Below are positions 34,493 to 43,918 of a stretch of DNA of 64,000 bases, piece by piece (within the stretch, counting starts at the first letter, position 1; the number at the start of each line of letters is the position of its first letter). The DNA is from Burkholderia sp. OK233. Lineage in GTDB: Bacteria; Pseudomonadota; Gammaproteobacteria; Burkholderiales; Burkholderiaceae. The notes beneath the pieces were generated by a model that was given only the letters and a program-made list of their open reading frames with translations, did not search any database and was not told the DNA's origin. Location: assembly GCF_900230185.1 (NCBI RefSeq), contig NZ_OCSR01000002.1:1178001-1242000 (forward strand). Reading direction: 5' to 3'. Position numbers and translations under genes: made by a program.

Positions 34493-36466
34493 TCAGGAAA
34501 TTGATGCCGACGACTTTTCAAGCCGGAAGGTAGCGACCGCTTGAGCCAGATCTTGTGCCTGTTCTCGTAGGATTAGCGCCGCAGCGGCGCTTTCTTCAAC
34601 CAAGGCGGCGTTCCGTTGGGTCGATTCCTCCATCAAATTAACGGCATCTCCAATCTGAACGATGCCTCTCTTTTGCTCGTCGCTAGCCACGGTAATGTCA
34701 CTCATGATCGCCGCAACACGCTGAACCGCATCCACGACATCTGTCATCGTGGAGCCGGCTTGATCGACAAGTACGGAGCCACGTTCCACCCACTCAACAC
34801 TACGCCCGATAAGACCTTTGATTTCTTTTGCAGCCGTTGCAGACCTTTGTGCAAGGTTTCGCACCTCCGATGCAACTACCGCAAAACCGCGTCCATTTTC
34901 GCCTGCACGCGCGGCTTCGACCGCTGCGTTGAGGGCCAGTATGTTTGTTTGGAAAGCGATTCCTTCGATCACACTAACGATATCCGTAATCTTGTGCGAG
35001 CTTTCGTTAATATCGCGCATTGTGTCTACCACTTCACCGACCACTTTGCCGCACTGGATCGCCACGTTGCTTGCTACACCAGCCAGCGCGTTTGCTCTTT
35101 TTGCATTATCAGCGTTCTGGCCGACCGTTGCGGCAAACTCTTCCATAGATGCTGCGGTCTGCTCTAGCGCCGCCGCTTGTTCTTCCGTGCGTCCGCTCAG
35201 ATCAAGGTTGCCTTGCGCGATTTCGACGGATGCCAACGCTACGCCGTTCGCGTTGTGCCTAACGCCCGCTACAACCTGTGACAAGCGTTCTTGCATCACC
35301 TGCAGCGCCGACATGAGGCTTGATGTATCTCCACGGCTTACATTGATCCGTAGGCTCAGGTCTCCGTCCGCAACCCGTCGCGCCAAATCGACCGCGTCGT
35401 CGGGTTCGCCTCCGATTGGACGCAGTACGAGGCGATTCAGCGAGAAAGCTAAGCCTAGCGAAACAACGATCACGCTGAGGAGTGCCATGACTATTGCCGT
35501 CCTCTGCAGTTTCGCTACCTCAGCCATCATCGCCTGCTCGGGAACGGTTATGGCGAAAGACCAAAAAGTGCCGGTGTCACCGATCTCAACAGGTACATAA
35601 ATGCGCGTGACCTTTCCCAGTCGGGGGTCCTCGAATGCGGAAACGTGGTAGCGGCCTTCGCGTACCGCGGCCTGATCTTCGGCACTTGCACCGTTGCTGG
35701 AAAATGGTTGACCGACATTCGTTGCATCCCGGTCGCCGACATACTGACCCTTGTTCGTTATCAGGCTAACGTAGCCAGTACCAAACGGTTGGATTTTTTC
35801 AATGCCATTCTGCAACTCAGACAAGGCGATATCGATGCCTGACACTCCGACGAATTTACCGTTCTCGCTCATCGGTACCGCCAATGAAGTCATCATTATC
35901 TTGTTGCCACCGGCCAGTTCGAGGTACGGTTCGATAACCACGTCTTTTCCAGAACGTTTCGGAAGCTGATACCAGTCTTGGTTTCGGTCAGTCGTCGTGT
36001 CTGGAGTCGGTCCTGCTTCAACTTCCACTTTGCCACTTCCGCGGTTCCAGTAGGGAAGATAGCGGCCGCCGCTATCGGAGCTCGGAGTATTGAGGTAGAG
36101 CCGGTCCTTTCCATCAAATGCATTCGGCTCCCAAACGGTCCAGACACCCAAGTATTCGGGATGGCTTTCAATAATCGATTTCAAAATTGAGTTGCTTACT
36201 GCGCGATCTGGGCTACCAGCCGCACGCAGGCCTTGCAATGTTTGCGCTAATGTCTGCGCCGTATGTATTGCAGACTCAAGAGTGAACCGAACCTGCGCCG
36301 CACGAGTCTGAGCCAATTGTTCTGCATAGAGCATCGCTATAGATTTCTGCGCCCGGCTGGCCTGCCAGGTCATTGTGGACATGCTGATCAGATATCCGCC
36401 CAAAACAGCAGACACGATGACAGCCATCATCCGGGTTCGCAGTCTGGCATTTCTTATAGTGAGCAT
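34493..36466 (-). CDS. methyl-accepting chemotaxis protein with dCache sensor
   Basis: A 657-residue chemoreceptor. A first membrane helix at about 13-33 (MAVIVSAVLGGYLISMSTM) is followed by a periplasmic double-Cache domain (about 45-320; YLGVWTVWEPNAFDGKD, DWYQLPKRSGKDVVIEPYLE, VGVSGIDIALSELQ), a second helix (IVMALLSVIVVSLGLAFSL) and HAMP. The cytoplasmic signalling hairpin has the highly conserved tip IEGIAFQTNILALNAAVEAA and RNLAQRSATAAKEIKGLI. dCache domains usually bind small organic acids, amines or amino acids. It probably senses a compound degraded by the island, which is inferred from position only. Confidence 0.94.
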   Translation of the reverse strand: MLTIRNARLRTRMMAVIVSAVLGGYLISMSTMTWQASRAQKSIAMLYAEQLAQTRAAQVRFTLESAIHTAQTLAQTLQGLRAAGSPDRAVSNSILKSIIESHPEYLGVWTVWEPNAFDGKDRLYLNTPSSDSGGRYLPYWNRGSGKVEVEAGPTPDTTTDRNQDWYQLPKRSGKDVVIEPYLELAGGNKIMMTSLAVPMSENGKFVGVSGIDIALSELQNGIEKIQPFGTGYVSLITNKGQYVGDRDATNVGQPFSSNGASAEDQAAVREGRYHVSAFEDPRLGKVTRIYVPVEIGDTGTFWSFAITVPEQAMMAEVAKLQRTAIVMALLSVIVVSLGLAFSLNRLVLRPIGGEPDDAVDLARRVADGDLSLRINVSRGDTSSLMSALQVMQERLSQVVAGVRHNANGVALASVEIAQGNLDLSGRTEEQAAALEQTAASMEEFAATVGQNADNAKRANALAGVASNVAIQCGKVVGEVVDTMRDINESSHKITDIVSVIEGIAFQTNILALNAAVEAARAGENGRGFAVVASEVRNLAQRSATAAKEIKGLIGRSVEWVERGSVLVDQAGSTMTDVVDAVQRVAAIMSDITVASDEQKRGIVQIGDAVNLMEESTQRNAALVEESAAAALILREQAQDLAQAVATFRLEKSSASIS

Positions 36467-37260
36467 CTTGACGTACCTTTGGCTTTCGGCAACGCGAACG
36501 TCGTTGCATTGAGGCGTCTAACGGCGGTTTCGCACGCTTTACAGGAAACAATATGGAATGACAGTTTCGGGGCACGCGCAGCGTCATTCCGCCCTCCCGC
36601 GGGTGACCATCCAGTTAAATCACATCCCGCGATTGATGCTGTGCCGAAATCGATTCTGTTGTTCGTTCCCGCGCAGGCCTCTTCCCTGCGAATTTTCGGA
36701 TCAAGCAGATCCTTGCATCAAGGTAACGGTTCATGTCGCGAGAGTACCAGCGGCGCAGCGGACTATAAAATGTGAATTTCGGACATCTTACTTGTGACCT
36801 GTGGGCCGCTCGCGGTTGGCAAGCCAGTCAAGGCAATGAATGTCCGGCATATTGATCCGAAAATATCGAGGCAGATACGCCAGACTGAGTCAACAGCTAC
36901 TTCGAAAACGTAGGCGGTGTAGTACTAGACGTGACACTTGCGCGCATGACTCCTTGGGAGTGTGTCGTCATGCAGGATGATCGCAGGATATGATGACCGC
37001 CGCGGTCATTAAAGAATCCAACATTGATTATTCGACACCGACTGCTCATGCAGGAGCTTCATTGTGACCAAGCACATCGAGTCACACGCCAAAAAACTAT
37101 TTTCTGGGAACGAGATACGCTCAAACCAGCACCGGTGGCGCATCGCTCGCGGTTACTGGCTTGACTATCCCTCCTTCCCCGACAGACCACACATATCACG
37201 CGGGGAATGATTGGCGTCGAGCTGGCACTGTCTGTCGAATCAAGTGCTGCCGCAAAAAAC
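36467..37260. other. gene-free stretch
   Basis: About 790 bp upstream of the chemoreceptor and downstream of the imine-reductase-like gene. The first 150 bp should include the chemoreceptor promoter. Short frames only, no family recognised. Confidence 0.4.
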
Positions 37261-38166
37261 TCAAGCAGCGGAGCCAGCCTTTTTCAAAGCATCGAACACT
37301 ACAGGCAGCTCTTCCTCCCCACGCCCTTGCTCGATGGCGTAGCGCATCATCTCGTCCAAAGCCTTATAGAGGTCGGTACGCACACCTGCCGCCTTCGCCA
37401 GCTTGAACGGGGTCAGCAGGCCGTTGGTGTAATGAAGGTTCAGGCTGGCATCTTTGCCAGCGTACTGACAATCTGCAGCCATTCGCTGCGTCGTTTGCAT
37501 CATCTTAATGACAGTGGGCACGAACTGCTCGATCAACGGAATCAGTTTCGGCAACGACAAGCCGTGCGCATCTGCCATCAAGCCCGCTTGGCACATCGCC
37601 ATGACGCTGCCGTAGAAGAAGGTGAGCAGCGCAGAGTCGATGACGCTGGCGCTCCCAGCCACCTCATCCACGAAAGTACTTTGACCACCCAGCAGTTTGA
37701 GCGTGGACTGGTGCCGGTCGAAGCCCTTCTTGCTGCCGGCATGTACCAGCAAGGCGTGGGGATGCCCAATTTCCCAGGGCAGGCACATCACGGCGCCATC
37801 AAGATATTCAATGCCCTTATTTTGAGCCCATTGGGCCATGGTGTCGGCATCCGTTGGGGTGCCTGTGGTGTAGTTGACCAGCGTCTTACCAGCGAGTGCA
37901 CGTTCGACCGCTTCATCGGCCAGCAGGGTCGCGGCCGATGCGGGGTCCATTACGCAAACCAGAATCAGATCCGCCTGCCTCACTGCCTCGAGCAGTTCGG
38001 CGGCAACATCGATACCACACTCCAGGAGATGCTGCGCGTGTGCCGAAGTGCGGTTCCAAGCCGTGACGACGTATCCACCGGCCCGCACGGCTCGCGCCAA
38101 GGCGCTCCCCATCTGTCCTGTGCCAATCACGGCCACCCTGCAGTTGCTTGATTGCTTGACGTTCAC
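37261..38166 (-). CDS. imine reductase-like NAD(P)-dependent oxidoreductase
   Basis: A 301-residue beta-hydroxyacid dehydrogenase superfamily member. GTG 38166 has a GGAG site at suitable distance. The Rossmann motif VAVIGTGQMGSALARAVRAG and AWNRTSAHAQ (an NADP-type pattern) are followed by VNYTTGTPTDADTMAQWAQ and DGAVMCLP. In SASVIDSALLTFFYGSVMAM the residue Asp177 falls where imine reductases have their catalytic Asp (R-type) or Tyr (S-type). The conserved lysine of 3-hydroxyisobutyrate dehydrogenases is not at that place. Thus reduction of a cyclic or alkyl imine is more likely than hydroxyacid oxidation. No operon partner. Confidence 0.82.
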   Translation of the reverse strand: MNVKQSSNCRVAVIGTGQMGSALARAVRAGGYVVTAWNRTSAHAQHLLECGIDVAAELLEAVRQADLILVCVMDPASAATLLADEAVERALAGKTLVNYTTGTPTDADTMAQWAQNKGIEYLDGAVMCLPWEIGHPHALLVHAGSKKGFDRHQSTLKLLGGQSTFVDEVAGSASVIDSALLTFFYGSVMAMCQAGLMADAHGLSLPKLIPLIEQFVPTVIKMMQTTQRMAADCQYAGKDASLNLHYTNGLLTPFKLAKAAGVRTDLYKALDEMMRYAIEQGRGEEELPVVFDALKKAGSAA

Positions 38167-38682
38167 ATTGTTCTCCGTCGAGTCGAAAGGGGTTTGTGGC
38201 AGCAGCGACCTCGAAATTGGCGCTTTCAAGTACGAGCGAAAGCTCCGCCGTTTGCGCCTAACCACTAAGCCGCACGATGCCATGCGGCTTTGTCAGCGGC
38301 CATCGGAAAGCGCCTTAGGTTTTAGCGGCCACACAGCAGCGCGCGCGAAGCGTCAGCTCGACGCGAGAGAGGTGGAATCTTTCAATAGCGAGTGCTGGAG
38401 TTTCGAATCCCCGATTCCTAGCCCTGCCGATAGCTTTGCAAATCTCGCGGCGGCCGACAAGGTGCGTTCCGGACATCGGCGTGTGAGTGCTGGCCATTGC
38501 ACTCGGGCCTCAAGTCGCGTATGTCTCGTCTCGAATGCCCAACGTTGCGCACGCACGCCGGACTGTACCGGACCCCGCTCGCGGCGTCCGGCTTGATGCG
38601 CTGGCCCGGTGTACGCCTTAAGATTGGGTATCCGGTTTCTCAAAGATCATTTCCCCGGGCTACTTGTGCGAGCACAAGGTAA
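38167..38682. other. gene-free stretch
   Basis: About 515 bp upstream of the imine-reductase-like gene. Leftward short frames in two registers (for example FETPALAIERFHLSRVELTL) might be a decayed regulator, but no family can be assigned. Confidence 0.3.
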
Positions 38683-40749
38683 CTACTGCCCGGCGGAGTA
38701 CAACGCCGCTATTTGGTCCGCACCGAGCACACCGGTATAGATGCGGAATTCATCGATCAAGCCGTTAAAATAGGGATCTGGATACTGGGAACGACCGATC
38801 CAGTTCTGGCTGGTGTTGCCCAGGCGGAACGGTGCGAACGACATCGCCGTATTGGTGCCGACCGCGCTGCCGTTTACATACAACGTGCCGATATTCTCCG
38901 ATAGGCTCACTGCGACATGAGTCCATTGCCCGGTTGGCAATGCCGCCGGAGAGTTGATCACCTGTTCTCCCCCGCCGGAGGTGAGCGTGATCGCAAAGCG
39001 CGCCGTCCCGCTGCCAGATCTGGGTGTCAGCATCATGTACTGGTCCACACCGGTGCCGAAGTCAAATACGCGCTCCCAATTGCTCGCTGCATTCCAGTAC
39101 ACCCATGCAGCGATGGTGAAATCGGAGAGGCTGGCGACGACGCCGGTAGGGAGGCTCACGTATCCGCTCGATCCGTCGAGCGACACCGCCTTGCCTATCT
39201 TGCCCGCTGCCCAGGTCACGCCGCCAACTAGTGTGCCGACATTCCCGTTGCCGCTCGAATCGGCCGCACTCGTGCTGCTGCCGTCGTCGAATGCCAGATA
39301 GGTCTGCAATTGAGGGACCGTAATCGCCACCGCTTCGTTCGACGCAGCGGTTGTGCCAGATGTCGTCTCGGCGGTCACGACGTAGTAGTAGGTCCCCGGT
39401 GCAAGACCACTATCGGTGTAGGTCAGGAGATCGGTCACGCCGCCCTTGGCGAGTTGATACGACTTTCCCCGGGTCGTGCTGCGCATGACGGTATAGCTAG
39501 TCGCTTGTGCAACGCCCCACCACGACAGGACGACTTGCCCCGCGCTCACGATAGCGGTAAGGCCGCTCGGCGCGGCAACGGTCGTAGGCGCATCTCGCGT
39601 GAAGGTCAGCGTGCCATAGCCCAACTGATCGAATGACCCACTGTTTTGCCCATTTGTGCCGCCGCCTTCGGGCTGCATCAGCATGGCGAACGCCTGAGTA
39701 TAGGGCGCAGCCAGTCCCTGTCGGTTGACGTAGTGGTTATAGATCATCGCCCATTCAGGCCGCTGGTTGCCCTGCGCCCAGGCCGAGAAGGCCGTGTCGT
39801 TGATGCTTCCCGAGCCGTAAACCGAGACGTTGTAAGGCTCGAACGGTACCGTATAGTAGGTCGATCCAGACTGGATCAGGTTGCCCTTGGCGACGTATTC
39901 GGCGGCGGCAAGAACCCGGTTGTTGTCGTACCCGTACAGATCTCTGCCTTGATTCCAGGCCATCTCGCACAGTGTCGTCAGCAGCGAAATGCTGAGCGTG
40001 TTATGCCCCTGGTCGCGGCCGGACTCCTGCGTTTGCCCCAGGTAGCCCGGGTGAATGTAGTAGACCGTTTGCGCAAGGCCGCCGTTGCCGAGGCCGCCCT
40101 TGAAATAGTTGACGGCCTCGTCAAACAGGTCCTGTCTGTCGCACAGCACGCCGATCGCCAGCATCGACGCCATGCAGCACAGTTGCCAGCTGGAATAGAC
40201 AGTAAGCGGAGCGAGGCTCTGGCTCAGGCCCTGATGATTCTGCGGATAGAAGATGTTGAGCATCATTGCCTGGAAAGCGGCGAAGTCCGCTGCCTTCCAA
40301 CCCGAATAGGTGCGCATGATCTCGCCGACATTGGCGAACTGATAGCCTTGGATGCCCGACACCAGAAACCCGGTGATATCTCCGCCGATACCGGTAAGAG
40401 TCGAAGACCACGCATTCATGATCTGCACCGCCTTGTCCGCATAGGCGGTATCGCCCGACACCTTCCAGTACAGCGCACACATATACGCGACCGCGATGTC
40501 ATCCATCAACGTCGAGTAGTTTTCGGCATGCACGCCGTCACTTCCCCGATAGACCACCGACTGTGCATGCGGCTGCCATGACAGATTGTTGTAGGTGTTC
40601 AGGCAGCTAAGTAACGTGTTCCAGCCATCGATCCAAGGTGATGCTTTCAACGTCACCACCTTCTGCTGCATCCGGATGAAATCGTCCGCCGTGTGCAGCA
40701 GGCCCGGATGGAGGAACCCCGTACCTGTTGAAGAGGCTGCCATACTCAC
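38683..40749 (-). CDS. alginate-lyase-like polysaccharide lyase with FN3 and LamG domains (leader out of frame)
   Basis: 688 residues from an in-frame GTG. An N-terminal alpha/alpha barrel of alginate lyase type (about 10-380; HPGLLHTADDFIRMQQKV, DDIAVAYMCALYWKVSGDTA, RDQGHNTLSISLLTTLCEMA) is followed by a fibronectin III domain (about 395-485; SGLTAIVSAGQVVLSWWGV) and a LamG/concanavalin-like domain at the end (AWVYWNAASNWERVFDFGTG, GLIDEFRIYTGVLG). It should cut an acidic polysaccharide outside the cell. This frame has no export signal of its own. The signal lies upstream, in frame with this part but without a start codon (see 40750-41003). As it stands the protein is probably not made in exported form. 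Family call is firm, substrate is not. Confidence 0.85.
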   Translation of the reverse strand: MSMAASSTGTGFLHPGLLHTADDFIRMQQKVVTLKASPWIDGWNTLLSCLNTYNNLSWQPHAQSVVYRGSDGVHAENYSTLMDDIAVAYMCALYWKVSGDTAYADKAVQIMNAWSSTLTGIGGDITGFLVSGIQGYQFANVGEIMRTYSGWKAADFAAFQAMMLNIFYPQNHQGLSQSLAPLTVYSSWQLCCMASMLAIGVLCDRQDLFDEAVNYFKGGLGNGGLAQTVYYIHPGYLGQTQESGRDQGHNTLSISLLTTLCEMAWNQGRDLYGYDNNRVLAAAEYVAKGNLIQSGSTYYTVPFEPYNVSVYGSGSINDTAFSAWAQGNQRPEWAMIYNHYVNRQGLAAPYTQAFAMLMQPEGGGTNGQNSGSFDQLGYGTLTFTRDAPTTVAAPSGLTAIVSAGQVVLSWWGVAQATSYTVMRSTTRGKSYQLAKGGVTDLLTYTDSGLAPGTYYYVVTAETTSGTTAASNEAVAITVPQLQTYLAFDDGSSTSAADSSGNGNVGTLVGGVTWAAGKIGKAVSLDGSSGYVSLPTGVVASLSDFTIAAWVYWNAASNWERVFDFGTGVDQYMMLTPRSGSGTARFAITLTSGGGEQVINSPAALPTGQWTHVAVSLSENIGTLYVNGSAVGTNTAMSFAPFRLGNTSQNWIGRSQYPDPYFNGLIDEFRIYTGVLGADQIAALYSAGQ

Positions 40750-41003
40750 GGCGGTACTCGTCGACGAATTGCTGGTCGCGGCCTTGACGGATGATCCAGC
40801 CTCCGTCGTACTCTGGCCGCCCCCGCACGCTGAAAGCGTCAGCGCCCCCAGGCTGAAGAGGAAAGTTCGTCGCGATATGCCATCGGCGATTTCCGCTGGT
40901 ATCCCTGATACGTCCGATGGCCCCCCCTCGTGTCGGTTATGCCAGATTCAGGTTCTTGAACAGTCGCTCCGGTATTGCTCGATTCTGCCTTCTGCTTCGT
41001 CAT
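40750..41003 (-). other. disrupted N-terminus: Tat-lipoprotein leader separated from its ATG by a G7 tract
   Basis: Reading leftward in the lyase frame, the leader shows a twin-arginine signal and a lipobox: SRRTFLFSLGALTLSAC, then GGG. This frame has no start codon before an upstream TGA. A plausible start, ATG 41001-41003 (MTKQKAESSNTGATVQEPES), lies in another frame. The two are separated at a run of seven G's (minus strand, 40921-40927). One more G (G8), or two fewer, would join them into one protein of about 773 residues. So the gene is off by phase variation, mutated, or subject to a sequencing error. Confidence 0.7.
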
Positions 41004-41224
41004 GTTTATTCTCTCTTGGGTCATTGAAACACGGGACGTACCGCTAGTCGCCGCGTACAGTTGCACTACTCACCTTCGCTGGGCAGCAAACGTTTGCTCT
41101 CGCGCCGCCGATGCTGCCCAAGCTACTAACGATCGGCCGCCTTCTTTTCGGCTCTGTTCCGTGATTTTTCAGAGCTAGTCAGCTTGACTTCAGATTGCTC
41201 AATCGAATGCCCTGACATCGCGCG

Positions 41225-41452
41225 CTATCGCGATGCAGCGGCGTAATCGCATTGAACTGGCGCGGTCCGTGACGACTGCATTTCTAATGGCGCTATGCTT
41301 CGTTGTCCTTTCGCCGCATTCGCTTTCAAAACTATTTGCGAGCCGTAGGTTTTCGACTTAACGCGCCCAGCAAAATATTGATCTGCTCGAGCAGCATCGA
41401 GTGATATTCGGCAGGCAGCTATGTGTGATTTTTTTAATTGAGGAGTTTGCAT
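41225..41452 (-). CDS. hypothetical protein (75 aa)
   Basis: Starts at ATG 41452 after GGGAGG, 10 bp upstream. It begins QTPQLKKSHIAACRISLDAA and is rich in Ala, Ser and Lys. No family recognised. It lies between the LuxR gene and the lyase on the same strand, so it may belong to that group or be fortuitous. Confidence 0.25.
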   Translation of the reverse strand: MQTPQLKKSHIAACRISLDAARADQYFAGRVKSKTYGSQIVLKANAAKGQRSIAPLEMQSSRTAPVQCDYAAASR

Positions 41453-41510
41453 ATTGGTTTTGCCTCCCTGAAGTCGACCTTCCGGCGGCGAGCGATATTC
41501 ATCGGTCCAC

Positions 41511-42653
41511 CTAGGTCTTGTGACTTGCACGGATTACAGCGAGGCCAATAGCCGAACGCGAATCGACTCCGAGCTTGTCAAGGACGCGGCTGACGTGTAT
41601 GCGCACGGTCCAGTAGCTTATGTTTAGAAGAATGGCTATCTCTTTATCGGCTGCACCTTTGAGCATCAGGTGACATACCTCGCCTTCACGCAGGGTCAGT
41701 TCAAACCGTTGCTGCAGCCACGCCCCCGAACCAATCGTATGGGCAACCAGGTGCACCGCATACGTCGGCTGGTCGCTGCGCTCTCCGCTAATATGCCCGA
41801 CGCAAAGATTGAAACCGTTCCACTGCAACGCCGTCGACGAGCCTTGAAGTACCAGAGACAGCAGGCGATACAACGTGTCCCGTTCACGCTGTTCCAGACT
41901 CGCCAGCAACGCACGAGCCTTGCGATTGGGGCGGAGTTCTTTCGAAGCATCGAGAGTGAAAGCTGGGCAACTAGCTCTTGAACCGCTTGCCTCACGCTGA
42001 GAACGAGCAACGAGTCGGAGCCTCTGCGCATTGATCAAATGCGGACGAAGTACATTGAGCAACGACACCTCGCGGCGTCCAAAGCGCTTTCCTGCATCGC
42101 TGGTCCCGAAACGGTAGTCAAAGAGCATGCCTCTCACGTCCTGCAGATACATGCTCACACCGGGATACACCTTATAAGCTGATAGGAAGTCGGCGAAATA
42201 CTGCGTGCGCTGCAGCGTCTTGCGATCGACAAGCGATTCGATCACCATTGGGTCTGGACGGCCACGAAGCAAGGGAGAGATAGGATCGAGCGCCTGGAAT
42301 TGCTCTTTATAGTCGACGTCCATGTGTTCGTCGCGTCCCCAACGAGCGTTTTGTTCGAGACGCTCTCCGAGACTACTCCATACTGTATGCCCAATGATAT
42401 CGACATGGAGCAGCTCGCTCATTTTTCGTACTATTTCTGGACGCTCGACGAAGCATTGGGGTGACGGTTCGTGAAGAACTCCGACCAGATCCAGGAGGAG
42501 GCTGAGTTCCGCGGTGCTCAATTGCATGGTGCGTGCTGCAGCATGCAATTTGCCGCGAGCAGCGGCGATGCAACGAGGTCCTCGTTCATGATTTTCACTC
42601 CAATATGAGGCGAATATTGTCAAGGACGAGAGTCTGGATTTGTCCCACACCAT
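41511..42653 (-). CDS. LuxR family transcriptional regulator
   Basis: A 380-residue regulator with a long N-terminal part of unknown fold and a C-terminal LuxR/GerE helix-turn-helix. The visible core is LTLREGEVCHLMLKGAADKE, followed by IAILLNISYWTVRIHVSRVL and DKLGVDSRSA. The N-terminal part resembles the uncharacterised sensor region of solo LuxR regulators seen near DUF1302/DUF1329 and lyase genes. ATG 42653 has GAGGGG close by; ATG 42527 is an alternative. It probably controls the downstream lyase. The ligand is unknown. Confidence 0.87.
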   Translation of the reverse strand: MVWDKSRLSSLTIFASYWSENHERGPRCIAAARGKLHAAARTMQLSTAELSLLLDLVGVLHEPSPQCFVERPEIVRKMSELLHVDIIGHTVWSSLGERLEQNARWGRDEHMDVDYKEQFQALDPISPLLRGRPDPMVIESLVDRKTLQRTQYFADFLSAYKVYPGVSMYLQDVRGMLFDYRFGTSDAGKRFGRREVSLLNVLRPHLINAQRLRLVARSQREASGSRASCPAFTLDASKELRPNRKARALLASLEQRERDTLYRLLSLVLQGSSTALQWNGFNLCVGHISGERSDQPTYAVHLVAHTIGSGAWLQQRFELTLREGEVCHLMLKGAADKEIAILLNISYWTVRIHVSRVLDKLGVDSRSAIGLAVIRASHKT

Positions 42654-42927
42654 ATCCCCTCAAGCCGCCGGGCGATGGTCTCGACAACGAGCAGCGAAGC
42701 TGCGCTTAAGCTGGCTGTCGTGAAGAGTCACCACGTAACGGAACAGACCGAAGGTGGCATCGTCGAAGCAATGTTCGTCCATACTTTGCCCCCGCTCAAA
42801 CACGTGTTGCACGGCTGCTTCCACCTGTTGCATCCGTATTCTCTATCGCTCCGCCTCTGACAGGACAGCATAGCCTTGCCATTCGACATGTGTGAGCAAG
42901 CTGGCATCACATTTGATCGGGTTCGCG
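42654..42927. other. upstream region of the LuxR gene
   Basis: Contains a leftward 57-codon frame (ATG 42833 to 42660) that ends 7 bp before the LuxR start. It begins MQQVEAAVQHVFERGQSMDE. It may be a real leader gene or a remnant; no family recognised. Confidence 0.25.
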
Positions 42928-43113
42928 TCACATCTTCTCTGCTAAAGGAATCGCACGATCGACTACAGTCACGCCGTTCATAGAAGTGACGGAATGCTCC
43001 GGGCATGAGAGAGTTACTCGACAGTTGGGTTTCTTGATTCGATTGAGCACGCCCAGCGCAACGTGCGAGTCGAGTTCGTTGAAGGCTTGGGATGTCAGGA
43101 TGGCGATGTGCGT
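42928..43113 (-). pseudogene. DJ-1/PfpI family protein, N-terminal remnant
   Basis: A stretch of 61 codons without start codon reads THIAILTSQAFNELDSHVAL, then GVLNRIKKPNCRVTL and VTSMNGVTV. This is the typical N-terminus of DJ-1/PfpI (GlxA-like) proteins of about 200 residues. It ends at TGA 42928-42930, before the nucleophile-elbow cysteine. A stop lies just upstream of the readable part. Clearly a broken gene. Confidence 0.6.
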
Positions 43114-43918
43114 GGAGGCATTCTGTGATGTCTAACGTTCGAGATGGAGTGGGACCACTTTCCGAGGCGACACGGCCGCGACGAACGTGACCTTGTCAAC
43201 TAAGACGCGCAGCCTCTTCTCTCCAGAATCTCGCAATACTGCTCGAGGATCAAGCATGCGATCTATTTATCAGAATATCCTCAAGAGGAAGCTTATGACA
43301 TGTGAATCGCAGCCGCTCGGCTTGTGTTTTTCGGTCACACGCCATCGGTTGCTTAACCGCGTTGCAAAGGTTGTGGCCCGAATTCGTCGAGAGTTTCGAC
43401 AAACAGGTGGCGGCGGTTTCTATTCAGTGCTGGAATTTTCCTATAAGCCGCAGTAGGAAAGGGTCTTCATAGACATTAACAAACCGCTTGGGGTCCCGTT
43501 GTTTTCGTGCTCGATATGGCGAAATGCCGACCACCGCAGGGGATTTCGACGGATCTGAGCGTGATGCAGTTCGGGCATTAGGTCTTGCCACACTCGAGCA
43601 AGGACGGTCGCGGTCCGCAACGAAACTGAGCTGACACACGATCGTCGCGGGGTGCCAGTCCAAGCCATACAGCCATATTTCGATCAGACATCAACTACCG
43701 CGCCTAAATTGGGTTAGCCGAGGCAGGCCGCAGAGCCGGATGTGAAATGTGGCAGACATTGCGACGTTTCTGACCGCAACGAACCTGTTTGGATGGAGCA
43801 CCGTAGCCTACGCTACGTGCGGACTTGCGGCCTGCGAAATGCAAATAGCAGCTCAAATTGGCTGCCAAGCAGTCGGGGCACGATCAACCTCTCTGTAAAC
43901 ACCTGGTCAAGAAACAGC
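43114..43918. other. mostly gene-free stretch before the hydrolase
   Basis: About 800 bp. Holds one possible small rightward gene (43295-43456) and overlapping leftward frames around 43424-43668 that could be a decayed gene. No family assigned. Confidence 0.3.
43295..43456 (+). CDS. hypothetical small protein (53 aa)
   Basis: ATG 43295 follows an AGAGGAAG site. It encodes a basic peptide (MTCESQPLGLCFSVTRHRLL, then NRVAKVVARIRREFRQTGGG). No known family. Support is limited to the ribosome site and the basic helical pattern. Confidence 0.25.
   Translation: MTCESQPLGLCFSVTRHRLLNRVAKVVARIRREFRQTGGGGFYSVLEFSYKPQ

Noticed and set aside
37207..38151. A 314-codon plus-strand frame
   Set aside because: Antisense shadow of the imine-reductase-like gene; no ribosome site and no homology.
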